A stretch of 26,002 nucleotides of DNA from Chryseobacterium sp. (lineage in GTDB: Bacteria > Bacteroidota > Bacteroidia > Flavobacteriales > Weeksellaceae). Made by a program: the position numbers and the translations under genes. The notes under the pieces are model-generated. The model ran no database searches and was not told where the DNA came from. It was given only the letters and a program-made list of their open reading frames with translations. Every line of letters begins with the position of its first letter. Positions within the stretch are counted from its first letter, which is position 1. Of this stretch, positions 7,515 through 17,500 are shown piece after piece. The stretch covers positions 1 to 26,002 of the forward strand of contig QFQW01000050.1 in the NCBI GenBank assembly GCA_003248755.1. The letters run 5' to 3'.

Positions 7515-8762
7515 ATGGAATTAAAAAGAGTAGTTGTAACCGGCTTCGGCGCTATTACACCAATCGGAAATAATGCTAAAGAATACTGGGAAAACCTGAA
7601 AAAGGGAGAGAGCGGTGCTGCTCCTATTACTCTTTTTGATTCCACTAATTTCAAAACTAAGTTTGCCAGCGAGGTAAAAAACTACGACCCTCTTAATTAT
7701 TTCGATAAAAAAGAGGCTAAAAAAATGGATAGAAACTCTCAATTCGGGCAAATTGCCGCAAGAGAAGCTATCGCTCACGGCAGACTTATAGAAGATAACG
7801 TGAATAAAGACCGTGTGGGTGTTATCTGGGGATCAGGAATTGGCGGACTGGAGACTTTCGAAACAGAAGTTTTAGGTTTTGCTGAATCTAATGGTATTCC
7901 AAGATTCAACCCTTTTTTTATTCCGAAAATGATTGCAGATATTACTCCGGGTAACATCTCTATCGAATATGGATTTCATGGTCCTAATTACACAACTGTT
8001 TCGGCTTGTGCTTCATCTGCCAATGCTTTGATTGATGCAAAAATGCTAATTAATCTAGGTAAAGCTGACGTTATTGTTTGTGGAGGATCTGAAGCAGCTG
8101 TTACAGCGAGTGGAATGGGAGGCTTCAATGCTATGCATGCACTTTCTACAAGAAACGATGATCCTAAAACAGCATCAAGACCTTTTGACAAAGACAGAGA
8201 TGGATTTGTACTAGGAGAAGGCGCTGGTTGCATTATTCTTGAAGAGTATGAGCATGCAAAACAAAGAGGAGCTACAATCTATGCAGAGTTAGCCGGTGGC
8301 GGAATGAGTGCTGATGCACATCACATGACCGCTCCTCACCCTGAAGGTCTGGGCGCTTATCTGGTAATGAAAAATTGTTTGGAAGACGCTGGTGTAACTG
8401 CTGATGAAGTAGATCATATCAATATGCATGGTACATCTACTCCACTAGGAGACATCGCAGAATCTAATGCAATTGCAAAATTATTCGGAGAGCATGCTTT
8501 TGACATTCAGATTAATTCTACAAAATCAATGACTGGTCACCTTCTGGGTGCAGCCGGTGTTATTGAAGCGATTGCAGCATTACATACAATTATACACGGT
8601 ATTGTTCCACCAACAATCAACCATTTTACTGATGATGAAAACATTGATAGCAGATTGAATTTCACATTCAATACAGCTGTTGAAAAAGATGTTAAAATTG
8701 CGATGAGTAATACTTTTGGTTTTGGAGGTCATAATGCGTGTGTTCTTTTCAAAAAAATATAA
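7515..8762 (+). CDS. fabF: Beta-ketoacyl-ACP synthase II
   Basis: Condenses malonyl-ACP with acyl-ACP to elongate fatty acids, with preference for longer chains and, in model bacteria, a role in temperature control of unsaturation. It has 415 residues, normal for FabF. The catalytic triad is visible: Cys165 in VSACASSANA, His305 in MHGTSTPLGD and His342 in GHLLGAAG, with spacing identical to E. coli FabF (Cys163, His303, His340). The C-terminal NTFGFGGHNA motif is also present. It follows acpP by 23 bp and precedes rnc by 12 bp, so it is very probably co-transcribed with both. Confidence 0.97.
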   Translation: MELKRVVVTGFGAITPIGNNAKEYWENLKKGESGAAPITLFDSTNFKTKFASEVKNYDPLNYFDKKEAKKMDRNSQFGQIAAREAIAHGRLIEDNVNKDRVGVIWGSGIGGLETFETEVLGFAESNGIPRFNPFFIPKMIADITPGNISIEYGFHGPNYTTVSACASSANALIDAKMLINLGKADVIVCGGSEAAVTASGMGGFNAMHALSTRNDDPKTASRPFDKDRDGFVLGEGAGCIILEEYEHAKQRGATIYAELAGGGMSADAHHMTAPHPEGLGAYLVMKNCLEDAGVTADEVDHINMHGTSTPLGDIAESNAIAKLFGEHAFDIQINSTKSMTGHLLGAAGVIEAIAALHTIIHGIVPPTINHFTDDENIDSRLNFTFNTAVEKDVKIAMSNTFGFGGHNACVLFKKI

Positions 8763-8774
8763 CACGATGTTTTT

Positions 8775-9545
8775 ATGGAGTTGAAAAATTATTTTTTCAA
8801 ATTTCTTCCTAAAAACAGAACACAAAAACTTTCGGAAAAGGATATTCTTTTTCGTAAAAAGATTTCCGATGTTGTTGGTTACAACATCCACAATTTGGAA
8901 ATTTTTAAAGAGGCTTTTTCTTTAAAATCTTCTTCAAAGAGCACGAACAAAAAAAATTACGAACGTCTAGAGTTTTTAGGGGATTCTGTTTTAGGGACCA
9001 TTATTTCTTGCCATCTTTTTCAGACTTACCCGAATGAAAACGAAGGCTTTCTCACGCAGATGAAATCCAAAATTGTTAACCGAAAAAACCTTAATAAACT
9101 TGGAGACGATTTGAAGTTAAGCAGCCTACTTCAGGCTGATACAAGTCAAACCATTCTAAGTGAGAATATTTCCGGAAATCTTTTGGAAGCTCTTATAGGT
9201 GCAATTTACCTTGATATCGATTATGAATTCTGTAAAAAGATAGTTCTAGATAGGATTCTTACACCTTCTACTATCAATAAACTAGAAAATAAAATCATTA
9301 GTTATAAAGGTCTTCTTTTGGAATGGAGCCAGAAGAAAAAAATCCCTATCAAGTACGAAACTTGTGAGGAACATCAACCTAACAAAATAACAGTTTTCCG
9401 TTGTCATGTTTGGCTTCATAATGAGAAAATTGCCAATGCCGTGGAGTCTTCTAAAAAGAAAGCAGAAGAGAAAGCCGCACAGAGAGCGTTCTATGTATTG
9501 AGTAAAAAAGAAAATATTATTGAAAATCAGAAAACAATATCTTAA
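8775..9545 (+). CDS. rnc: Ribonuclease III
   Basis: Double-strand-specific endoribonuclease for rRNA and other RNA processing, acting as a dimer. It has 256 residues, with an N-terminal extension of about 25 residues compared with E. coli. The signature ERLEFLGDSVLG supplies Glu63, Glu66 and Asp70, and GNLLEALIGAIYLD supplies Glu138. The position matching E. coli Asp114 is Asn135; I believe GNxxEALIGAIYLD is usual in Bacteroidota, so this is not read as a defect. A double-stranded RNA-binding domain occupies about residues 175-245, ending with KKKAEEKAAQRA. The ATG is 12 bp after fabF, and the last 26 bp overlap the next gene's start. Confidence 0.96.
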   Translation: MELKNYFFKFLPKNRTQKLSEKDILFRKKISDVVGYNIHNLEIFKEAFSLKSSSKSTNKKNYERLEFLGDSVLGTIISCHLFQTYPNENEGFLTQMKSKIVNRKNLNKLGDDLKLSSLLQADTSQTILSENISGNLLEALIGAIYLDIDYEFCKKIVLDRILTPSTINKLENKIISYKGLLLEWSQKKKIPIKYETCEEHQPNKITVFRCHVWLHNEKIANAVESSKKKAEEKAAQRAFYVLSKKENIIENQKTIS

Positions 9546-9993
9546 ACTAGAGGAAGATCATACCGAGATCTCAATCGGATTGATTCGGCTTGCCAAACCA
9601 ATCCCAGAGCACGAATTGTTTTTTTTCATTAATCAAATCAATCCTTTTAAATTCAAAAGAGTTGACGATATCCAAATAAAAGGCGAATATTTCGACCATT
9701 CTTTTTCTCGCTATCAGGCTTACGACAAATCTTCAAAAAACTGTTTTAGTTTTATTTCAAACAAATCCATTACATCTGTTGAAAAAAAAATACAAAATCA
9801 GCTTTTTTCAGATGAATCTAATGTTAAATTTTTACTAAATCTGCATAGTGACGCAGATTACATCTTGACTAATTCCGATATGTTTGCGGAATTTTCATTA
9901 ATTTTGCTCCCGGAAAATTTTGTATTCCAAATTCAAGAATATCCACTAAGTTCTGACGAAGAACTTTATCAATTAATTCAATATTATGAATAA
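9520..9993 (+). CDS. IPExxxVDY family protein (function unknown)
   Basis: Small protein of 157 residues found in Bacteroidota between rnc and pyk; its function is not known to me. No signal peptide, membrane segment or catalytic motif is seen. The N-terminus has the family-like KIRKQYLKLEED opening, and the C-terminal part carries DADYILTNSDMFAEFSL with LLPENFVFQIQEY, a loose version of the family's naming motif. The only plausible start is TTG at 9520: a TGA lies 7 codons upstream (9499-9501), and the next internal ATG is near the C-terminus. It overlaps rnc by 26 bp and pyk by 8 bp, so translation of the three genes may be coupled. The family call rests mainly on context and partial resemblance. 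Confidence 0.75.
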   Translation: MKIRKQYLKLEEDHTEISIGLIRLAKPIPEHELFFFINQINPFKFKRVDDIQIKGEYFDHSFSRYQAYDKSSKNCFSFISNKSITSVEKKIQNQLFSDESNVKFLLNLHSDADYILTNSDMFAEFSLILLPENFVFQIQEYPLSSDEELYQLIQYYE

Positions 9994-11431
9994 AAACCTA
10001 AAAAAAACAAAAATCATTGCAACACTGGGACCAGCATCTTCCAACAAGGAAACGATGATCCAAATGATCCAAGCAGGTGTTGATGTATTTAGAATAAATT
10101 TTTCACACGCCGATTATGAATTGGTATTGAAAAATGTCAATATCATCCGCGAAATCAACAAAGAATATGGCTATTCGGTATCTATTCTTGGTGACTTACA
10201 AGGGCCAAAATTAAGAGTTGGTGTTGTAAAAGAAGGATCTTTCCTTAATCCTGGAGATGTTCTTACCTTCACCAATGAAAAAGTTGAAGGTGATTCTACA
10301 AAAGTTTTTATGACTTATGAAAAATTCCCTCAAGATGTAAAAGTGGGTGAGAGAATTTTGATCGACGATGGAAAATTGGTTTTTGAAGTAATTGAAACAA
10401 ATAATATTGATACAGTAAGAGCAAAAACAATCCAAGGCGGGCCGTTGAGCTCTAAAAAAGGAGTCAATCTTCCTAATACAAACGTATCACTTCCTGCTCT
10501 TACAGAAAAGGATATCGAAGATGCGAACTTTATGCTGGATAATGAGTTTGACTGGATTGCATTATCTTTTGTTCGTCATGCTCAGGATATCATTGATTTG
10601 AAAGAATTGATGGCAAAACACCCAACCAATAAAACCAAAACGCCGATCGTTGCTAAAATTGAGAAACCAGAAGGTGTAAAAAACATTGATGAAATCCTGA
10701 TGGAATGCGATTGCTTGATGGTTGCAAGAGGAGATCTAGGAGTGGAAGTTCCTATGGAGCAAGTTCCCGTTATTCAGAAAAACTTGGTGAACAAGGCCAG
10801 ACTCTATGCAAAGCCGGTTATCATTGCAACTCAGATGATGGAAACAATGATTAACAGCTTAACGCCTACAAGAGCGGAAGTAAATGACGTTGCAAACTCT
10901 GTTCTAGATGGTGCTGATGCTGTGATGCTTTCTGGAGAAACTTCTGTTGGAAAATATCCTGTAGATGTTATCAAAAATATGGCTAAGATTGTAAAGAATA
11001 TTGAAAAAACTCCTCTTTATTCAAAACTGAATCACGTTATAGAAGAGAAAATCAACTGCGTAGATGAGCGTTTCATTACAGATAAAGTTTGTCGTTCTGC
11101 AGTAGATGTTGCAAAATCTACAGGCGCCGAAGCTATCGTAACTTTGACAAGTTCAGGTTATACAGCTTTCCAAATCTCTGCGCACAGACCGTCTTCTCAT
11201 ATCATTGTTTTCAGTAACAATAAGCGTGTAATTACGATGCTAAACCTGCTTTGGGGGGTGAGAGCTTTTTACTACGACATGGAAAAATCTACAGATGAAA
11301 CTGTAATCCAAGTGAATATGCTGACACATAACTACGGATTTGTAGAGCAGGGCGATTTTGTAATCAACCTGAATGCAATGCCGGTTCACAACGGAGGAAA
11401 AACTAATACATTGAGATTATCTACAATATAA
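9986..11431 (+). CDS. pyk: Pyruvate kinase
   Basis: Catalyses phosphoenolpyruvate plus ADP to pyruvate plus ATP, the last step of glycolysis. It has 481 residues, full length. Recognisable motifs, in order: KIIATLGPAS at the N-terminus, FRINFSHADYE, the B-domain region with GDLQGPKLRVG, the active-site segment IVAKIEKPEGV, the metal/phosphate segment MVARGDLGVEV, and TQMMETMI...PTRAEVNDVANSVLDGADAVML, then a C-terminal allosteric domain. Its ATG lies inside the end of the preceding gene (ATGAATAA, 8-bp overlap). It ends the acpP-led unit, with a strong terminator 24 bp past the stop codon. Confidence 0.98.
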   Translation: MNKNLKKTKIIATLGPASSNKETMIQMIQAGVDVFRINFSHADYELVLKNVNIIREINKEYGYSVSILGDLQGPKLRVGVVKEGSFLNPGDVLTFTNEKVEGDSTKVFMTYEKFPQDVKVGERILIDDGKLVFEVIETNNIDTVRAKTIQGGPLSSKKGVNLPNTNVSLPALTEKDIEDANFMLDNEFDWIALSFVRHAQDIIDLKELMAKHPTNKTKTPIVAKIEKPEGVKNIDEILMECDCLMVARGDLGVEVPMEQVPVIQKNLVNKARLYAKPVIIATQMMETMINSLTPTRAEVNDVANSVLDGADAVMLSGETSVGKYPVDVIKNMAKIVKNIEKTPLYSKLNHVIEEKINCVDERFITDKVCRSAVDVAKSTGAEAIVTLTSSGYTAFQISAHRPSSHIIVFSNNKRVITMLNLLWGVRAFYYDMEKSTDETVIQVNMLTHNYGFVEQGDFVINLNAMPVHNGGKTNTLRLSTI

Positions 11432-11454
11432 TAATTTCAAGATATATAAAAATG

Positions 11455-11487
11455 AAAGACACCAAATTACTTTGGTGTCTTTTTTTA
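11455..11487 (+). terminator. Intrinsic terminator after pyk
   Basis: Perfect 12-bp arms AAAGACACCAAA (11455-11466) and TTTGGTGTCTTT (11471-11482) with a TTAC loop, followed by more T residues. It lies between the convergent pyk and protease genes, and the A-rich left flank means it could also work for the minus-strand gene. Confidence 0.92.
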
Positions 11488-11505
11488 TTCTATTTTTTTT
11501 TAAAC

Positions 11506-13587
11506 TTATTCTCTAATAACTTTTTTGGAGATAACCCCTGTTTTTGTTTTTACAGTAAGAATGTAAACAGCACTTGGAAACTTATTCAAACTAATCGTTA
11601 GAAATTTTGAAGCTTTGGTATTTTCTAGAATCAATTTTCCATTCATATCAAAAAGAGCAACTCTTTCAACATCTCTGGGTGAATTAACCGTAATAATATC
11701 CTTTGTTTTACTTGGATAGATTTTAATTTCATCCGGAGCAGAATTTTCAGCTGCTAATGTCCTTTTCTTTGTTCCTGTTGCAACCAAAGCAAAATATTGT
11801 GTCGCAGCATTTCCGTCTTGATTTACCAAAGAATTTTTATTGCCGACTTCAATTCTATATATACCATCTGATGTCGGATTATCAATAACTATTTGTTCAA
11901 CATTATCTACCGTATTATCACCTTTTGTTGCCTCTGCATTGGGGTTAGATATATCAAGTTTCCAAGGATAATATATAGTCCCGGAATTAACATCAACAAC
12001 ACGAAGATCCAAATCATTTACAATTCTTGAGGTATGATTTTGTTGCATATCAATATCGGTTGTAAAAGGTGCGATTGCAGGATCAATCCAAGAAATACTA
12101 ACTTTCAGAGGTTCATTACCTGTAGCTTTTATTTCTTTTGTAAAAGGCACCCCCGAAGTAAGATTATTTCTCTCAAAATAAGCGTCTTCCGATAAACGGT
12201 TCACCAAAACCTGAGCCGCTTTTTTACCATCTACAAGACCCCATCCATACCATACATCCGGCCCCACTCTTCCAGCTTCATTAGCAGTATGAGTTAGTAA
12301 AGCTTTCATCTCATCCGCTTTAAAGATAAAACTGCTATTTCCTGAAATATTTCTTTCGATTTGAGTAACAGCACCAGCTATTCCGGTAACAATTGGAGTA
12401 GCAAATGAAGTTCCGTAGGTAATGGTATAATTACCTGTAGAAGAATTAGCCATAAACATATCAACACCTACAGCTGATAGATCAGGTTTAACAGCTCCAT
12501 CTTTTCTAGGACCGGCACTACTGAAACTTGCTTTCGTAACATCAGTAGATGAAGTGTATTTGTTATTGGGTGTTGTTAACTGATTAACCGCTCCAACGGT
12601 TATAATGTTTTTCGCAAGCGAACCTTCTCCAATACAATTATATCCTTGGCTGCAATTGGCTGGCGGAATCTCATCACCGGCATCAAATAAAACCCATGTA
12701 CCTGTAGCCGACTGATATTTATATTTGGTAGAATTAGCTCCTGGTCCAACATTATAATAATTACCAGTTGACTTGACAATGATTTGATCAGTATTATTAT
12801 ATACAATCTTATCAAAATTATAATCTCTTTGGGAATAATTTCCAGAATAAGTGTCTTGATGATTCAACTCGTAGTTACCTATCCAATAATAAGTGTTTGT
12901 CCCGGAAAGTTGCCAGCCAACATTCACACCATAAGAATGGTTTGAAATGTTAAGGTTAGGCAATGTTACTAATTTTTCATATTGATTGCCAAGAGGTTTT
13001 GTATTAGCAAACATATAATTATCCGCTGTTCCTGCCGGCAAGACACCTTTTGCATAAGACTTAGGAATACCCGATACACTACCAGTTCCTGATCCATTTG
13101 CAATCAAAACACTATTGACATTATTTGTGTGAGTACTATTCGCAACGGTTGTTCCGCCACTTGCAGGAGGATCTTGTAAAGATGGATTTTCATTGTTAAT
13201 TGCTCTGCCTGTAGTAAATTGCTCATGAGTTGCGGATACAAGGCCTGCATCAAAAACTGTAATTTTGATTCCGCTACCCGTTACTGGTGACGGTACTCCT
13301 GTCACAGCTCCTGATGTTTGTAATTCATCAATATTTGCCGTTGCATTAGCTCTTGTTTCTTCTAGAGAATAAAAGAGTGGAATCTGCCCGGCGAAACCGG
13401 CAAAATTACTTTTCAAACTATCTCTTTCTTTTTGAGAAAATTTTCGAGTTGTATTTGATAAATATAAGTCCAGTTTTTTCTCGTTTTCCAATCTCTGTTT
13501 TGTAAACTCATCTCGCAATCTAAGATCCTGAGCATTAGAAAAATAAAAAGTTGATAAAAAACTTATGCCGAATAAAATTCTTTTCAT
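11506..13587 (-). CDS. S8 family (subtilisin-like) serine peptidase with T9SS type A sorting domain
   Basis: Predicted secreted protease of 693 residues. The signal peptide is MKRILFGISF...FSNAQ. A short pro-region (about 21-100) precedes the S8 fold: Asp113 in KITVFDAG, His153 in NSTHTNNVNSV and Ser394 in YGTSFATPIVTG form the triad. The His motif deviates from the usual HGTHVAG (STHTNNV), but the catalytic His is kept. Residues about 470-610 look like a beta-rich domain with ISWIDP and NDLDLRV motifs, common after such catalytic domains. Residues 621-693 are a T9SS sorting domain (IKIYPSKTKD, VALFDMNGKLI, SAVYILTV, SKKVIRE). The gene lies 64 bp downstream of the small exported paralogue on the same strand and converges with pyk. 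The substrate is unknown. Confidence 0.93.
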   Translation of the reverse strand: MKRILFGISFLSTFYFSNAQDLRLRDEFTKQRLENEKKLDLYLSNTTRKFSQKERDSLKSNFAGFAGQIPLFYSLEETRANATANIDELQTSGAVTGVPSPVTGSGIKITVFDAGLVSATHEQFTTGRAINNENPSLQDPPASGGTTVANSTHTNNVNSVLIANGSGTGSVSGIPKSYAKGVLPAGTADNYMFANTKPLGNQYEKLVTLPNLNISNHSYGVNVGWQLSGTNTYYWIGNYELNHQDTYSGNYSQRDYNFDKIVYNNTDQIIVKSTGNYYNVGPGANSTKYKYQSATGTWVLFDAGDEIPPANCSQGYNCIGEGSLAKNIITVGAVNQLTTPNNKYTSSTDVTKASFSSAGPRKDGAVKPDLSAVGVDMFMANSSTGNYTITYGTSFATPIVTGIAGAVTQIERNISGNSSFIFKADEMKALLTHTANEAGRVGPDVWYGWGLVDGKKAAQVLVNRLSEDAYFERNNLTSGVPFTKEIKATGNEPLKVSISWIDPAIAPFTTDIDMQQNHTSRIVNDLDLRVVDVNSGTIYYPWKLDISNPNAEATKGDNTVDNVEQIVIDNPTSDGIYRIEVGNKNSLVNQDGNAATQYFALVATGTKKRTLAAENSAPDEIKIYPSKTKDIITVNSPRDVERVALFDMNGKLILENTKASKFLTISLNKFPSAVYILTVKTKTGVISKKVIRE

Positions 13588-13601
13588 TAGAATTGTTTTT
13601 A

Positions 13602-13609
13602 CAAAGATA
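13602..13609 (-). promoter_or_regulatory. -7-like element before the S8 peptidase
   Basis: On the minus strand this reads TATCTTTG, an exact TAnnTTTG match, 14 bp before the ATG. No -33 element is seen at normal spacing and the leader would be very short, so this is tentative. Confidence 0.35.
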
Positions 13610-13651
13610 AAAAAACCTCAACTTATAAATCTTTTTTATAATAACTTACTG

Positions 13652-14362
13652 TTACTTTTTGAAATCGTGCAGCTTCTTTTCAAAATGAAGTTTCAATTTT
13701 CCAACATCAGCGTCACTGCAATAGCCATATTTTAAAATATTTCTAGTATTAAAACTTTGAAGCGAATAATACAAAAATGGATTAATCTCTTGAAATCCAA
13801 TTCCCATTGAAACAAAGTATTCATCACTCAAATTTTCTCGAATCCATTCAACAAAGTCAGTAATTGTCCACTTATCATCAATCTTTCCAAAACTAAAACC
13901 TTCCCCAACAGGTTGTACAAATTCCCCATGTTTTGGCTTCAATAATTCCGCACTAGACGGTTGCTTGAAGTAAACTTTCAAATCATTATTCAAAGCAGTT
14001 TTTTTCTTGTTTTCATTAAATAATTTGGTGTCTGAAGCCAGATTACCCGATAATTTTTTCTTGACCTCAACTTCTTCGATTTCGATAGCAAGCTTTATAA
14101 GATTGACAGATATCTCGCCTGGATCTTTTACCATTACGATTTTCCGTTCATAACTATCCTTAACAAAACGAAGTTCATCTCCAACTTTAGCATTAATCGT
14201 AAATTGACCTTGAGAATTAGAATAAGTTTTCTCCTGAGAATTAATATTGATAATTAAAACCTGATCGACAGCAACCGAGTCAGAAACAATTCTCCCTTTT
14301 ATCTGTTGAGAAAAAACGAAGTATGAAATAAACAAAAAAGTAGTTGATAAAAGTTTTTTCAA
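13652..14362 (-). CDS. Small exported protein with carboxypeptidase-regulatory-like domain (paralogue of the gene at 2281-3012)
   Basis: Function unknown, 236 residues. The start codon is TTG at 14362; a TAA lies two codons upstream and no ATG is available. The signal peptide KKLLSTTFLFISYFVFSQ is followed by a beta-sandwich domain with IKGRIVSDS, EKTYSNSQGQFTINAKVG and DELRFVKDSYERKIVMV. A linker rich in Lys and Asn follows, then a C-terminal segment with FVEWIRENLSDEYFVSMGI. The first domain and the WIxxN...EYF...GI segment match the first paralogue closely, while the linkers differ. It lies 64 bp upstream of the T9SS-exported serine peptidase on the same strand with no visible terminator between, so co-transcription is possible. 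An orphan regulatory-like domain in the periplasm or outer membrane is the best reading. Confidence 0.82.
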   Translation of the reverse strand: MKKLLSTTFLFISYFVFSQQIKGRIVSDSVAVDQVLIININSQEKTYSNSQGQFTINAKVGDELRFVKDSYERKIVMVKDPGEISVNLIKLAIEIEEVEVKKKLSGNLASDTKLFNENKKKTALNNDLKVYFKQPSSAELLKPKHGEFVQPVGEGFSFGKIDDKWTITDFVEWIRENLSDEYFVSMGIGFQEINPFLYYSLQSFNTRNILKYGYCSDADVGKLKLHFEKKLHDFKK

Positions 14363-14488
14363 AGGTTATTTTTTATCAAAATTAATTTTAATTCTTGGCC
14401 ATTAAAGACTTTTAACCAGCATTAACTTTTTTATGAACAATTAACAAAATCGGATTTAAAAGCTATTTTTTTATCTTTTTTAAAACAC

Positions 14489-14496
14489 TAACTTTA
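14489..14496 (+). promoter_or_regulatory. Possible -7 element upstream of dnaE
   Basis: TAACTTTA matches TAnnTTTG in seven of eight positions and lies 17 bp before the dnaE ATG. There is no convincing -33 element; weak. Confidence 0.3.
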
Positions 14497-14513
14497 CACA
14501 AATTTCTATGTAG

Positions 14514-17500
14514 ATGTATTTAGTTTTCGATACCGAAACCACAGGTTTACCCAAAAATTTCAATGCTCCACTTTCAGATTCAGACAACTGGCCAAGAATG
14601 GTTCAGATTGCTTGGCAAATCCATGACGACAATGGCAACCTGATAGAAAACCAAGATTATATCATCAAACCAGAAGGTTACGACATCCCTTTCAACGCTG
14701 CGAGAATACACGGAATTACGACTAAAATCGCAAATGAAGAAGGTCGTGATTTAGAAGAAATTTTGATCGAATTTTCTAAAGCTTTGGAAAATGTAAGAGT
14801 TGTGTCCGGACACAATGTTGAATTTGATTACAATATTGTTGGTGCAGAGTTTTATAGAAAAAACATTAAGGACAATCTTCAGGAAAAGCCAAAAGCTGAC
14901 ACCATGATTTTGGGAACGGATTATTGTAAATTAGAAGGAGGACGAAGCGGAAAATACAAATCGCCAAAACTAGAAGAACTTTACGAAAAATTATACGGAC
15001 ACAAATTTGATGAAGCTCACAATGCAGCTGCCGATGTGAATGCCACAGCCCAGGTATTCTTCGAAATGATGAGAATCGGAGTGATTCCGGCAGATGTTTT
15101 GAAAATCTCGGCAACACAGCTCAAAGATTTTCAAACAGCACATCCAAACCCGATAAAACCATTCGGAATTGTTATCAGAAGACAGGTTGCGAGCTTTAAC
15201 AATAAAAAGAAGCAGTCCGATTTTGGAAGTATTGATGAAATTGATATTGGAAAATATTTTCATTTTAATAACCATAGTGTTTTCTCGACATTAACTGCTA
15301 CATCCAACATCAATGATCTCATCAAAAAAGCGACAGAAGAAAATTTCTCTGCTGTTGGGATAGTTGATATTGGAAATATGATGGGTGCTTTCAAATTCGT
15401 TTCAGCTGTTGAAGACACAAATTCCGCACGTAATAAAAAACACAAAGAATATCTTACAAAAAAACAGGAAGCTGAAGAAAAAGGAGAAGAATTCAATGAG
15501 GAAGAACCCAATACGGATCAGCTGATTCCAGTGGTAGGCTGTGAATTTTTCATCTCAGACCGATATGAGCAAAAACAATTTACCAAAGATGATCCGGACA
15601 GACGAACGCAGGTGGTTTTGCTGGCAAAGGATTTTAATGGTTATAAAAATTTGATTAAACTTTCCAGTATTGGTTTTCAGAAAGGATTTTATTTTGGAGT
15701 TCCGAGAATCAGCCGAGAATTAATCTCTCAATATAAAGAAGGATTAATTGCTTTAACATCAGGCATTAACGGTGATATTCCCAGTACAATCTTAAATATC
15801 GGAGAACAAAAAGGAGAAGAACTGTTCCAATGGTGGAAGGAAGAATTTGGAGACGATTTTTACGTTCAGATTCAAAATCACAAACTACCAGAAGAAGAGC
15901 ATCTAAATGAGGTTTTACTTCAATTGGCAGATAAATATAATGTCAAAATATTAGCACAAAATGAAACTTTTTACACCGATAAAAGCGATGCTAATATTCA
16001 GGATATTTTAGGTTGCATTAAGGACGGAGAAAAGCTGTCAACGCCTATCGGAAAAGGATTCGGAAAAAGAAAAGGTCTTACGACTGATGAATATTACATC
16101 AAAAATCAAGATGAACTAAAGGAAACTTTCCTCGCTTACCCTGATGCTTTTGAAGCTTATGAAGAATTTTCAGCGAAATTTAAACCTTATACTTTGAAGC
16201 GTGATGTTTTGCTTCCCAAGTTTGACATTCCGGAAGAATTCATTGATCCGGAAGACGACAAAGATGGAGGAAAACGAGGCGAAATGGCCTACTTAACTTA
16301 TTTGACATACGAAGGCGCAAACAAAAGATATAAAGAAACCGGAATCACTCCCGAAATCAAAGAACGTTTAGACTTCGAATTAGAAGTTATCGCCAATACC
16401 GGTTATCCCGGTTATTTCCTGATTGTTCAGGATTTCTGTAATGAGGCAAGAAATATGGGTGTTTGGGTTGGCCCTGGTCGTGGTTCAGCTGCAGGTTCAG
16501 CTGTAGCATATTGCATTGGAATTACTAATGTTGACCCGATCAAATACGATTTACTTTTCGAGAGATTTTTGAATCCGGAAAGGGTTTCGATGCCTGATAT
16601 TGATATCGATTTTGATGATGAAGGCCGTGACAAAATTATCAAATGGGTGGTTGAAAAATACGGTCAGGAACAGGTTGCACAGATTATCACTTATTCAGTT
16701 CTTGGGGGAAAATCAGCCATTAAAGATGCTGGTCGGGTTTTAGATGTTTCTATTCCGGAAACCAATATGATTGCGAAATTAATCCCGCCAAGTCCGGGAA
16801 TGAACATCGCAAAAGCATTAACCAAATATGACAAGCTTAAACCAGAAGACCAGCAATTGGTTGATGAGATGAAAGCGATTCTCAGCGACCAAAATGATTC
16901 CAGGTTCTCGGTTTTAGACAGTGCCAAGAAAATGGAAGGCTGTATCAGAAATACGGGAATCCACGCTTGTGGTGTTATCATCACTCCCGAACCTGTAAGC
17001 AATCTCGTTCCGATTACGATTGCGGCGAAAGATGCGGACATTTTAGTTTCTCAGTTTGATAACTCGGTGGCAGAAAATGCGGGTCTTTTAAAAATGGATT
17101 TTCTCGGATTAAGGACTTTAACCATTATCAAAGATGCTGTGAAGCTGGTAAAAGAACGTCACGGAATTGATATCAACCCAGACGAAATTCCTTTGGACGA
17201 CGCGAAAACTTATCAATTATTTAAAGAAGGAAGAACAATCGGGATTTTCCAATATGAAAGTCCCGGAATGCAAAAATACATGCGAGAACTGAAACCAACA
17301 GTTTTCGCTGACTTAATTGCAATGAATGCCTTGTATCGTCCAGGTCCTATTAAGTATATTCCAAATTTCATTAATAGAAAACACGGAACCGAGGAAATCA
17401 TTTACGATTTACCGGAACTTGAGGAATACCTTGAAGAAACTTACGGAATTACGGTTTATCAAGAACAGGTAATGCTTTTATCTCAAAAACTAGCCAACTT

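Noticed and set aside
9177..9188. Possible loss of an RNase III catalytic Asp (Asn135)
   Set aside because: The GNxxEALIGAIYLD form is, to my knowledge, usual in Bacteroidota, and the essential Glu and Asp residues are present.
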